DNA of 64,000 nt from Hymenobacter gummosus (GTDB lineage: Bacteria; Bacteroidota; Bacteroidia; Cytophagales; Hymenobacteraceae). Of this stretch, positions 1 to 10,554 are shown piece after piece (the first letter of the stretch is position 1; each line of letters opens with the position of its first letter). Location: assembly GCF_003970915.1 (NCBI RefSeq), contig NZ_RXOF01000015.1:116464-180463 (forward strand), in the 5' to 3' direction. The notes under the pieces were generated by a model. That model worked only from the letters and a program-made list of their open reading frames with translations. It had not been told where the DNA came from and ran no database searches. A program made the translations under genes and the position numbers.

Positions 1-110
1 ACCGGCCCGCGCCCGGCACCACCGGCGCCGAGCGCAACCGCAACTACTTCCCGTACCCGCGGGTGGAGCGCGAAAACAACCCCTCGACCCCGGCCGACCC
101 GGCTATCTAG
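1..110 (+). CDS. C-terminal end of a SusD/RagB-like outer-membrane lipoprotein (partial)
   Basis: An open frame enters from the left edge and stops with TAG at 108-110, giving 35 residues. It contains an N-Y-F-P-Y-P run, then V-E-R-E-N-N-P before the stop. SusD/RagB nutrient-binding lipoproteins typically end with a similar aromatic-P-I/Y-P...E...NP segment. A strong terminator follows at 169-207. The downstream NagX-like genes would suit a glycan-uptake locus. The family call is inference from a short tail; the rest of the gene lies outside the window. Confidence 0.45.
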   Translation, partial: RPAPGTTGAERNRNYFPYPRVERENNPSTPADPAI

Positions 111-168
111 GACCGCAGATCTGACGGATGGCTGAACGGATAGAAACGGATTCGTTCATGACGTTCGG

Positions 169-207
169 GTGGTGCCACGGCTCTGAAGCCGTGGCACCAC
201 TATTTTT
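169..207 (+). terminator. Rho-independent terminator of the SusD-like gene
   Basis: Perfect 14-bp stem (169-182 with 187-200), loop CTGA, followed by TATTTTT. It lies 59 bp after the stop codon of the partial gene. Confidence 0.85.
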
Positions 208-319
208 AAGCCGCGCCCCTCGGGGCTGTCGGGCCCGCCGCGTAGCAACGTCACGCCGAGCCTTACCTTCCGGGTAGCATCCCTTCCATCCGTTCCTGCA
301 TCCGTTTTCATCCGAGGTT

Positions 320-1519
320 ATGCAATCCACCACCCAGGCTGCCGAAGCCACCACCCACACCCAGCCGCTGGCCGAACCGAAGGAAGGCGCAAGCCAGGCC
401 TCGCAGCCGGGCCGCCTCGTCTCGCTCGACGTATTCCGCGGCCTCACCGTCATGGCCATGATTCTGGTGAACAACCCCGGCAGCTGGGGCCACATCTACG
501 CGCCGCTGGAGCACGCCGAGTGGAACGGCTGCACGCCCACCGACCTGATTTTCCCCTTTTTCCTCTTCATCGTGGGCGTGTCGGTGGTGTACGCGCTGAG
601 CGGCATCAAGGCCCGGGGCGGCCCGCTGGGGCCCACCATCGGGCGGGTACTGCGGCGCGGGGCGGTGCTCTTCGCGCTGGGCTTGTTTATGGCCCTGTTT
701 CCGAAGTTCGAGTTCGGCACGGTGCGCATTCTGGGCGTGCTGCAGCGCATCGGGCTGGTGTTCGGGGCCTGCGGAGTGCTGTTTCTGACCACCTCGCGCC
801 GCACCCAGCTCTGGCTGATTGCCGGTATCCTCGTCGGCTACCACCTGCTGCTGCTCATCCCCGCGCCCGGTCAGGCCGAAGCCCTGCTGCTGCCCGGCAA
901 GGATATCGGCGCCTGGCTCGACCGCACCGTGCTGAGCGAGGCGCACCTGTGGAAGCAAAGCCGCACCTGGGACCCGGAAGGCCTGCTCGGCACGCTGCCG
1001 GCCATTGCCACCGGCCTGCTGGGCGTGGTGGCCGGCCAGTGGCTGCGCCGCCCCGACGTAGCCCCGGCCGAAAAAGTCGTCTGGCTGTTCATCGACGGGG
1101 GCGCGCTGCTGGTGCTGGGCATGATCTGGAACAGCTGGCTGCCCGTCAACAAGAGCCTGTGGACCAGCTCCTATGTGCTCTATACCGGCGGCTACGCCAT
1201 TTGCTCCCTGGCCCTGCTCTACTGGCTGTGCGACGTGCAGCAGTGGCGCCGCTGGATTCAGCCCGCGCTCTGGTACGGCGTCAACGCCATTACCGTGTTC
1301 TTCCTCTCCGGTATCATTGCCCGCAGCCTGGGTTTGCTTAAAACCACCGACGCCGCCGGCCAGACGGTGAGCTGGAAAGACTACCTCTACCACTCGTTCT
1401 TCACGCCCGTCTTTACCGACCCGCGCAACGCCTCCCTGGCCGGCGCCCTCACCTGCGTGCTCATCTGGCTGGTGGTGCTCGGCCTGATGTACCGCCGCCG
1501 CATCATCATCAAAGTCTGA
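320..1519 (+). CDS. NagX/HGSNAT-like membrane acyltransferase (DUF5009), copy 1
   Basis: A 399-residue polytopic inner-membrane protein. After a polar N-terminus of about 30 residues comes S-L-D-V-F-R-G-L-T-V, the hallmark first helix of the heparan-alpha-glucosaminide N-acetyltransferase-like family (DUF5009, NagX of Bacteroidota and proteobacteria). Next is W-x-G-C-T-P-T-D-L-I-F-P-F-F-L-F with the conserved His/Asp-rich surroundings, then about ten hydrophobic segments and a basic C-terminus. The family moves acyl groups across the membrane to amino sugars, so a role in amino-sugar or glycan use is likely; the exact substrate is unknown. The ATG at 320 is used because the second copy starts with nearly the same residues (M-Q-S-T). 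Confidence 0.85.
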   Translation: MQSTTQAAEATTHTQPLAEPKEGASQASQPGRLVSLDVFRGLTVMAMILVNNPGSWGHIYAPLEHAEWNGCTPTDLIFPFFLFIVGVSVVYALSGIKARGGPLGPTIGRVLRRGAVLFALGLFMALFPKFEFGTVRILGVLQRIGLVFGACGVLFLTTSRRTQLWLIAGILVGYHLLLLIPAPGQAEALLLPGKDIGAWLDRTVLSEAHLWKQSRTWDPEGLLGTLPAIATGLLGVVAGQWLRRPDVAPAEKVVWLFIDGGALLVLGMIWNSWLPVNKSLWTSSYVLYTGGYAICSLALLYWLCDVQQWRRWIQPALWYGVNAITVFFLSGIIARSLGLLKTTDAAGQTVSWKDYLYHSFFTPVFTDPRNASLAGALTCVLIWLVVLGLMYRRRIIIKV

Positions 1520-1579
1520 ATCACGGATTTAGACGGATTTCTCGGATTTCACGGATTTTGTGGACGATTATCCCGCTGG

Positions 1580-1704
1580 AACGTCATGTCGAGCATCAAG
1601 CGAGGATCGAGACATCTCGCTGGATAGTAATTGCTTCGTTGAATGATTGATTAACTACCCGACGTCAGCACGCGAGATGTCTCGGCTTCGCTCGACAGGA
1701 CGTT
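1580..1704. repeat. Interspersed inverted-repeat element (GTCATGTCGAGC family)
   Basis: Left arm 1580-1620 begins AACGTCATGTCGAGC and ends GAGACATCTCGC. Right arm 1672-1704 is its imperfect reverse complement, ending in GACGTT. Related arms occur at 50609-50640 and 50682-50771. It fills the gap between the two NagX-like genes and contains no gene. Confidence 0.8.
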
Positions 1705-1735
1705 CTACATTAGCCCTGATACCCAATCCCGCCGC

Positions 1736-2908
1736 ATGCAATCCACCGACCAGGCCGCCCAGGCTACCACCCACACCACGCCCGTGGCCGAAACTTCCGG
1801 CCCAGGTCGCCTGCTGGCCCTCGACGTGTTCCGCGGGCTGACGGTGATGATGATGCTGCTGGTCAACTACATCGGGCCGCCGCCGACCTACGAGCTGTTC
1901 GGGCACCGCGAGTGGCACGGCTGCAGCCCCGCCGATCTGGTGTTTCCCTTCTTCCTGTTCATTGCCGGCGTGTCGTTGGTGTACGGCCTCGGCGGGGCCC
2001 GGCGCGAGCCGGCCCGGCAGGGCCGCGCCCTGCTCACGGTGCTGCGCCGGGTGCTGCTGCTGCTGGCCCTGGGCATGCTCATCGACCTGGTGCCGAAGTT
2101 CTACTTCACTTCTTTCCGCATTCCCGGGGTGCTGCAGCGCATCGGGCTGGTGTTTGGCATCTGCGCCGTGCTCTTCCTCAAAACCCGCTGGCGCACCCAG
2201 CTGCTGACGCTGGCCGGCCTGCTCATCGGCTACAACCTGCTCATGGCCCTGGTGCCCGTGCCCGGCGTGGGCGCGGCCAACCTGGGCCGCCTCACCAACC
2301 TCGGCACTTGGCTCGACCGGCTCGTCTTCACCCACCGCCACCTCTACAACGAGCTGGAGGCCCACGACCCCGAAGGCCTGCTTTCCACCCTGCCCGCCAT
2401 CGGGACGGGGCTGCTGGGCGTGCTGTGCGGGCAGTGGCTGCGCCAGCCGCGCCCGGTGGCCGAGCGGGTGGCCTGGCTGCTGGCCGCCAGCTTCGGGCTG
2501 ATTGGGCTGGGGCTGATCTGGAACGGCTGGTTTCCCATCAACAAGCAGCTCTGGACCAGCTCCTACGTGCTCTATACCGGCGGCATTGCCGGGGCTGGCC
2601 TGGGCACCCTTTACTGGCTCTGCGACGTGCAGCAGTGGCGCCGCGGCACCACGCTGCCCCTCGTCTTCGGCGTCAACGCCCTGACGATTTACGCCCTGTC
2701 GGAAATGGGCCAGCAGCTGCTGGAGCTGACCCGGCGCCTGCCCGACGGCAGCAAGCAGCCCCTGCGCCTGTGGCTCTACGACCAGCTGTTCCTGCCGTAT
2801 TTCGGCTACAGCCGCCCCGGTACCTTCGTCTATTCCCTCATCTACGCGGCCCTCTGGGGCCTGGTGGCCTGGTGGATGTACCGCCGCCGCATCATCGTCA
2901 AAATCTAA
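1736..2908 (+). CDS. NagX/HGSNAT-like membrane acyltransferase (DUF5009), copy 2
   Basis: A 390-residue paralogue of the gene at 320. It shares the start M-Q-S-T, L-D-V-F-R-G-L-T-V near residue 27, an H-G-C-S-P-A-D-L-V-F-P-F-F motif, the W-T-S-S-Y-V-L-Y-T-G-G segment and an R-R-R-I-I-V-K-I C-terminus. It has about ten predicted membrane helices. The pair looks like a tandem duplication, now well diverged, separated by an inverted-repeat element; the copies may have different acceptor sugars. Membrane location and family are secure; the substrate is not known. Confidence 0.85.
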   Translation: MQSTDQAAQATTHTTPVAETSGPGRLLALDVFRGLTVMMMLLVNYIGPPPTYELFGHREWHGCSPADLVFPFFLFIAGVSLVYGLGGARREPARQGRALLTVLRRVLLLLALGMLIDLVPKFYFTSFRIPGVLQRIGLVFGICAVLFLKTRWRTQLLTLAGLLIGYNLLMALVPVPGVGAANLGRLTNLGTWLDRLVFTHRHLYNELEAHDPEGLLSTLPAIGTGLLGVLCGQWLRQPRPVAERVAWLLAASFGLIGLGLIWNGWFPINKQLWTSSYVLYTGGIAGAGLGTLYWLCDVQQWRRGTTLPLVFGVNALTIYALSEMGQQLLELTRRLPDGSKQPLRLWLYDQLFLPYFGYSRPGTFVYSLIYAALWGLVAWWMYRRRIIVKI

Positions 2909-2934
2909 ATCCGTTCCAATCCGTGATAAAGCAA

Positions 2935-2970
2935 AGCGGGCGGCCCTAGAGGAGCCGCCTGCTTCACCAT
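2935..2970. terminator. Terminator between convergent genes
   Basis: Stem AGCGGGCGGC (2935-2944) pairs with GCCGCCTGCT (2954-2963) with one G-T wobble. It sits in the gap between the second NagX-like gene and the convergent lipoprotein gene at 2996. Confidence 0.65.
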
Positions 2971-2995
2971 TTTCACTCACCAATAAGTGGGGCGG

Positions 2996-3664
2996 CTACT
3001 GCCGGTCCCACACGGTGCCGCCCGCCTCAACGAAGCGCACGACGCCGTTTGCCTTCGTGTAGTACAGCCGCTGCACCTGCCAGGCCGGCACGCGGGCCGC
3101 CGAGGTCTGCAGGCTGGTGTACTCCAGCACGTTCTGGTACTGCCGGTTGCCCAGCGTGATAGTCGGGAGCAGGCGCACGTCCACGGGCAGGGCCTGCTGC
3201 TGATTGATGGCGCCGGCCGGGATGCTCAGCTGCACCGGGCCCCAGTTCAGCTGGGCGGCCAGGGGCTTGGTCGGTTCGGTGGGCACGGCGGCCGTCAGGC
3301 TGAAAGTAGCCTGGTAGTGGTTCTGCGCGGGGCGCTCCACGTAGGCCGAGTCGACGCGCTCCAGGCGGGCCCCCAGGCCCTGCTGGTAGTAGCCCACGCG
3401 CTGGGTGCCCGGCACCATGCCCGGCAGCTGCTGCTCGGCCAGGCCCTTCACCTGGTAGCGCCGCTCGTAGCCCTCGGCGTTGTGGAAGCGCCACTCTTCG
3501 CCCAGGCGGTAAGGCACGGCCCAGGCCTGGTCGGCGAGGCTCAGCTCGTACTGGGGCAGCTGCTGCACCTCGGGCTCGGGAAACAAGCAGCTGGGCAGCA
3601 GCGTCAGGGTCAGCGCGGCGGGCAGCAGGGGGCGCAGGAGCCAGGTGAGCAGAACGGTTTTCAT
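2996..3664 (-). CDS. Lipoprotein of a three-member local family (member A)
   Basis: A 222-residue predicted lipoprotein. The signal segment ends L-L-P-S-C, so Cys26 is the likely lipidated residue. The mature part starts with an A-W-A-V-P-Y-R-L-G-E-E-W-R-F module and ends with L-Y-Y-T-K-A-N-G-V-V-R-F and a G-T-V-W-D-R-Q tail. Both ends, and a central Q-Y-Q-N-V-L-E-Y motif, recur in the genes at 4501 and 5170. I do not recognise a named domain. It is probably a periplasmic or surface protein; function unknown. Confidence 0.8.
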   Translation of the reverse strand: MKTVLLTWLLRPLLPAALTLTLLPSCLFPEPEVQQLPQYELSLADQAWAVPYRLGEEWRFHNAEGYERRYQVKGLAEQQLPGMVPGTQRVGYYQQGLGARLERVDSAYVERPAQNHYQATFSLTAAVPTEPTKPLAAQLNWGPVQLSIPAGAINQQQALPVDVRLLPTITLGNRQYQNVLEYTSLQTSAARVPAWQVQRLYYTKANGVVRFVEAGGTVWDRQ

Positions 3665-3915
3665 AGCGGCAGGCAGGGCAGGAGCGGGGAGCGGCCAGCA
3701 GCGGCGGCCGACGATGCAAAGATGGGGCGCAGGTGAGTCGGTGTAAATAGCATAAGCATGTGGTATCCAGCGGGCGGATGAAAAATAAAAAGCGGCCGCG
3801 GGAAGATGTTTTTGCCTCTTGCCCGCTGCCGCCTACACCCCATAGATGCCAGTCGGCCGCGAATGGTTGCTTGCCCGCGTCAGCCGCGCGCCCGAAAATC
3901 CCGTACCGCTGGTAT

Positions 3916-4407
3916 ATGAAACACCTCCTCGTTCTCGCCGCTGGCTTGCTGCTGGCCGCCCCGGCCGCCTCGGCCCAGTCTACGGCCGCCACCAGCAGCA
4001 GCGCCGCCCCGGTATCGGAGGGGCAGCGCAAGGCCGCCGAAGAACTCCTGACGGTGATGCAGATGGAGCAGACCACCAACAACGCCCTCGACCAGATGCT
4101 CACCGCCCAGCTCACGCAGCGGCCCGAGCTGAAAGTGGTGGAGCCCGAGATGCGCAGCTTCCTGACCAAATACATGAGCTGGAATTCCCTGCGCAGCGAC
4201 ATGGTGGACTTGTACGCCCAGCGCTTCACCGAGAAGGAATTGAAGGAGCTGAAGAAATTCTACGGCTCCACCACCGGCCAGAAATTCGTCGGCCAGCAAA
4301 GCTCCCTGATGGCCGCCGGCATCGAAATCGGCCAGCGGCGCATGCAGGAGCACATGCCCGAGCTGCAGCAGAGCATCGAGGCCAAAATGAAATCGACCCA
4401 GAACTAG
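3916..4407 (+). CDS. Secreted DUF2059-family protein
   Basis: A 163-residue exported protein. The chosen ATG begins M-K-H-L-L-V-L-A-A, a classic signal peptide with cleavage after A-S-A-Q; the longer open frame upstream lacks coding character. The mature part is helical and polar, with A-A-E-E-L-L, a central helix pair, Q-R-F-T-E-K-E-L-K-E-L and F-Y-G-S-T-T-G-Q-K-F. This pattern is typical of DUF2059, a periplasmic domain of unknown role. It lies on the strand opposite two flanking members of the lipoprotein family, which it interrupts. Confidence 0.75.
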   Translation: MKHLLVLAAGLLLAAPAASAQSTAATSSSAAPVSEGQRKAAEELLTVMQMEQTTNNALDQMLTAQLTQRPELKVVEPEMRSFLTKYMSWNSLRSDMVDLYAQRFTEKELKELKKFYGSTTGQKFVGQQSSLMAAGIEIGQRRMQEHMPELQQSIEAKMKSTQN

Positions 4408-4442
4408 CACCGCACGGGTTGGCGGCGCTACCCCTCAACGCC

Positions 4443-4482
4443 CAACGCCTGCGGTTCCTGGCATCAGGAGCCGCGGGCGTTG
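4443..4482. terminator. Convergent terminator hairpin
   Basis: A 17-bp stem with two mismatches (4443-4459 with 4466-4482), loop of about 6 bases, in the 93-bp gap between the DUF2059 gene and the convergent gene at 4501. Confidence 0.65.
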
Positions 4483-4500
4483 TCAGTTTCAGGCCGCGCC

Positions 4501-5145
4501 TTACTCGCGGGTCCAGACGGAGCCGTCGAGCGTCTCGTAGCGCAGCAGGCCTTCGGCTTTGGTGTAGAAGATACGGCGGAGGGCTTCGGGCCGGTCCTTG
4601 TTGGTGACTATGGAGGGCTGCAGCTCCAGCACGTTCTGGTAGCTGCGGCTGCCCAGCGTGAGCTGCGGGTGTAGCCGCGCGCTCGGGGGCAGGGGCTGCC
4701 CGGCTTCCAGGGCCACCACGGGCAGGGTGAAGTAGGCGTTGTTGAATTGCAGCTCCGCCGACCAGGGCTCAAAGATGTTTTCCAGGCTTACCTCGGCGTA
4801 CACTTCAATGGTAGCACCGGCGCCCGGGCCGCTGAGAGTAGCGCTGATTTCCTGCCGGTAGAAGTCAATGTCGCTTTTCTTGCTGCCAAACTTCGTCTGG
4901 GGCATGTCCCGGTCGTCGAAGCGGACGGCCTGCAGGCTGAGGGTTTGGGCGCCCGGCCCGCGAAACGCCCAGGTGGCGCCGGCCTTGTAAGGAGCGGCCC
5001 AGGCGGCCTGCTCGGTGGTCAGGCGCAGCTTGGGATACTTGTTGTCGTCGTTCTGGCCCAGCAGGCCGCAGCTGCCCAGCGTCAGGCTCAGCAGCAGGAG
5101 GAAAGCAGCGGGCAGGCGCCGCGACAGAATCGGGAAAGTCGTCAT
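4501..5145 (-). CDS. Lipoprotein of a three-member local family (member B)
   Basis: A 214-residue lipoprotein. The signal peptide ends L-T-L-G-S-C, with lipidation at Cys26. It resembles the genes at 2996 and 5170 in A-A-W-A-A-P-Y-K-A-G-A-T-W near the mature N-terminus, S-Y-Q-N-V-L-E-L in the middle and R-R-I-F-Y-T-K-A-E-G-L-L-R-Y near the end. It lacks the G-Y-E-R-R-Y motif of the other two. It starts 24 bp after the stop of the gene at 5170, in the same direction, so the two are probably co-transcribed. Function unknown. Confidence 0.8.
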   Translation of the reverse strand: MTTFPILSRRLPAAFLLLLSLTLGSCGLLGQNDDNKYPKLRLTTEQAAWAAPYKAGATWAFRGPGAQTLSLQAVRFDDRDMPQTKFGSKKSDIDFYRQEISATLSGPGAGATIEVYAEVSLENIFEPWSAELQFNNAYFTLPVVALEAGQPLPPSARLHPQLTLGSRSYQNVLELQPSIVTNKDRPEALRRIFYTKAEGLLRYETLDGSVWTRE

Positions 5146-5169
5146 CGGGGGAGGGAGAATAGAGCGGAG

Positions 5170-5829
5170 TTACTGCCGGGCCCAGACGTGGCCGCCGGTT
5201 TCTTCGAACTGAATAATGCCGTCGGCCTTGGTGTAGTACAGGCGGCGCAGTATCCAGGCCGGGGCCGGGCCGTAGAACGGGCCGGTCGGGTAAGTGTACT
5301 GCAGCTGCACCACGTTCTGGTAAGTAATGCCGTTGGCGGCCGTAAAGCTGGGCAGCAGCGGGGCCGTGGCGCCCTGCTCCAGTTCCCCGACCGGCACGCT
5401 GAACCCGGTGGTCCAGTTAATCAGCAGGCGGGCCGGGTCCTGGCTGCTCTGGGCTTCCAGGGCCAGCAGCAGCTGGTAGCCGCGCATGTTCACGTCGTCG
5501 GCGGTGCCGGTGGCGCGGAAGGAGGTAGAGTCTTCGCGTATCACCTTCACCTTCACCACCTGCTGGTAGGAAGTTATGCTCAGGGACTTGGTCACGTTCG
5601 ACTCCATCTTGTCCTTGACTTCCTTCACCCGGTAGCGCCGCTCGTAGCCGGTGGTGGTGTTGCGGAAGGTCCAGATGTGGCCTTGCTGGAAGGCCTCGGC
5701 CCAGGCCCGTTCGCCGGCGCTGAGCTTGTAGCGGGGCGCGTCTTTGTCGGCGCAGGCGCCGAGGCCCAGGGCCAGCGCGGGTACCGCGGCCAGCAGCAGC
5801 CGGCGGAGCGGGGAGAAGGTAGAGGTCAT
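5170..5829 (-). CDS. Lipoprotein of a three-member local family (member C)
   Basis: A 219-residue lipoprotein starting M-T-S-T-F-S-P-L-R-R; the longer frame to 5895 would run into the promoter and has no signal peptide. The lipobox is L-G-A-C (Cys near residue 26). It has A-W-A-E-A-F-Q-Q-G-H-I-W-T-F, G-Y-E-R-R-Y-R-V-K, Y-Q-N-V-V-Q-L and R-R-L-Y-Y-T-K-A-D-G, matching the gene at 2996 most closely. It is first in a two-gene unit with the gene at 4501 and has a Bacteroidota -7 element at 5901-5908. No known domain. Confidence 0.8.
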   Translation of the reverse strand: MTSTFSPLRRLLLAAVPALALGLGACADKDAPRYKLSAGERAWAEAFQQGHIWTFRNTTTGYERRYRVKEVKDKMESNVTKSLSITSYQQVVKVKVIREDSTSFRATGTADDVNMRGYQLLLALEAQSSQDPARLLINWTTGFSVPVGELEQGATAPLLPSFTAANGITYQNVVQLQYTYPTGPFYGPAPAWILRRLYYTKADGIIQFEETGGHVWARQ

Positions 5830-5900
5830 CGGTAAGGAGGGAGGATGCTTAGTAGGGTCGGCTGGGGCGCCAAAGGTTGTATGAGCTTGTAGCAACGACG

Positions 5901-5908
5901 CAAAGTTA
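5901..5908 (-). promoter_or_regulatory. Bacteroidota -7 element (TAACTTTG)
   Basis: On the minus strand TAACTTTG matches TAnnTTTG and lies about 70 bp upstream of the ATG at 5829. No convincing -33 TTG is visible. Confidence 0.5.
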
Positions 5909-5957
5909 CCGCTGCCGCTGCCGGCCCGGCCCTCACATAATCATGCGGTAGGGGCAC

Positions 5958-5988
5958 GAAAAACGCCCGGCCGTGCGGGGCCGGGCGT
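5958..5988 (-). terminator. Terminator of the GH3/serine hydrolase gene
   Basis: Stem ACGCCCGGCC (5963-5972) with GGCCGGGCGT (5979-5988). On the minus strand a short T-run follows, 27 bp after the stop codon. Confidence 0.8.
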
Positions 5989-6014
5989 CGTAAGGCGCCG
6001 CTCGAAAGCCGGCG

Positions 6015-9218
<3,204 letters not shown>

Positions 9219-9344
9219 AGGGATGGGAAAGTGGTGCGCGGCGAAGTTACGGAATGATGAAGCTTGGGCTTGGCGGGCCGCAAACGAGCCTTTGTCAGCC
9301 GGAAGCTGCTCGTACATTGCGAAGCGCGCCCCTTGCGCCTGGTA

Positions 9345-9475
9345 TGTAGAGACGCATATTTGGCTACGCCTGCCTTCGGTTGCGTCTCATCGGCCGCGCC
9401 GTAACGGAGCGGTTCGGATGCCAGTCGGGTAGTCCCGAATCGTTCAACGAGAAGATGCCAATATGCGTCTCTACA
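9345..9475. repeat. Inverted-repeat element (TGTAGAGACGCA family)
   Basis: Left arm TGTAGAGACGCATATTTGGC (9345-9364) pairs with the right arm at 9457-9475, with a single one-base gap. The interior is 92 bp. The same terminal motif bounds an element at 56332-56436, next to paaZ. It occupies the 5' part of the longest open frame here, so the downstream lipoprotein must start later. Confidence 0.85.
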
Positions 9476-9493
9476 CCGTTTATAATTCCGCTT

Positions 9494-10201
9494 ATGACCC
9501 TGCCTGCAGCAAACCGCTACCACCGCTTACTGTCCGGAATATTGCTTGCGGCGGCTGCGCTATTCAGCAGCGGCTGCACTTCGGTAACTGATGAGGAGCT
9601 GCTTATTCTAAGAAAGATCGGCGCCGTGTATGAGGCCGAGGTCAGTGCCAAAGCCGGGTATAAGCTTACCGGTGATGGGCGCAAGAGCAAGGGCCGCTAC
9701 ATCGAAATAACCATTGCCAACCCCGAATCCGCCACCGCCGGGCCGGCCGCGGAATTAGATTATCCAGCTTCCGGCTGCGCTTACGCTATCAGCAAAGCCC
9801 GCTTTCAGGCCGGGGGCGCGCCGTATGATTTTGTGCGGGTAAATATCACCCGACAAGGCAACACAAAATCGTTCGAATATCCGGCCAGCACCATCGAGCG
9901 GTACCGTAAGCAATACGTCCGAATCGACAAGCTGCTGGCGGGTATGCGGCGGCAGGGGTTTCACAAGGAATATTTCAATCAGAGCTATACGGATTCAGCC
10001 CAGACGTACAGCATGTTCAAGATTTTGCGCGTCTTGAGCCCCGACAGTGTGCTACTCATTGGCTTCAAAGAGGGCCACATCGATAGTGCCAAGGTGCTAG
10101 GCATCGGTTACCTGATGAAGGAGGTAGACAGGCGCCTGGTGTTCATCACGGATTTAGATAGCACTCAGGCGCCTTTTGTTGGGTTTCAGGTGATGAAGTA
10201 A
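9494..10201 (+). CDS. Hypothetical lipoprotein
   Basis: A 235-residue predicted lipoprotein. The ATG at 9494 gives M-T-L-P-A-A-N then a hydrophobic stretch and lipobox F-S-S-G-C (Cys33); upstream in-frame codons fall inside an inverted-repeat element. The mature protein is mixed alpha/beta with no motif I recognise. It includes G-R-Y-I-E-I-T-I, a charged central region and V-L-L-I-G-F-K-E-G-H. Its GC content is lower than that of its neighbours. It lies between two copies of the GH3 5' module (9171-9252 and 10290-10362), which suggests insertion. Function unknown. Confidence 0.7.
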   Translation: MTLPAANRYHRLLSGILLAAAALFSSGCTSVTDEELLILRKIGAVYEAEVSAKAGYKLTGDGRKSKGRYIEITIANPESATAGPAAELDYPASGCAYAISKARFQAGGAPYDFVRVNITRQGNTKSFEYPASTIERYRKQYVRIDKLLAGMRRQGFHKEYFNQSYTDSAQTYSMFKILRVLSPDSVLLIGFKEGHIDSAKVLGIGYLMKEVDRRLVFITDLDSTQAPFVGFQVMK

Positions 10202-10289
10202 CTGGCGCGAGCTTGTAGCTAGTGCCTGGCCTGACGCGAGGCGCAGCCTCGCCCGGTAGAGCAGCTCCGCATTGCCGCCGGGCGGCAGC

Positions 10290-10362
10290 GGCCCGAGCAG
10301 CAACAGGAACTTGGGGAGGTTGCGCACAGGGATGGGAAAGTGGTGCGCGGTGAAGTTACGGA
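10290..10362 (-). repeat. Duplicate of the GH3 gene 5' module (gene-start remnant)
   Basis: Nearly identical to 9171-9252: it keeps the promoter-like TAACTTCA, the GTG start and the signal-peptide codons for V-R-N-L-P-K-F-L-L-L-L-G-P-L, after which similarity ends. It is a remnant, not a working gene. Confidence 0.75.
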
Positions 10363-10494
10363 ATCGTGAAGGGGAGTATCCGGGTGATGAAAGTAGGATG
10401 GCGGTACAGGTATGAGCTTGCAACTCGTGCCGGGCATGATGTGAAGCTGTGCTTTACCCAGTAGCGCCGTTTCAGTGAGGCGACCAGAATGAGA

Positions 10495-10546
10495 GAAATG
10501 CACAGGGGCCCCAGCCATGCGCATGGCTGGGGCCCCTGTGCATTTC
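10495..10546. terminator. Perfect 52-bp palindrome, probable terminator
   Basis: Twenty-six bases (10495-10520, GAAATGCACAGG...) are followed directly by their exact reverse complement (10521-10546). It sits 8 bp downstream of the stop of the minus-strand lipoprotein gene at 10555. The lack of a loop and of a clear T-run is unusual for a terminator. Confidence 0.6.
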
Positions 10547-10554
10547 GCAGCGTC

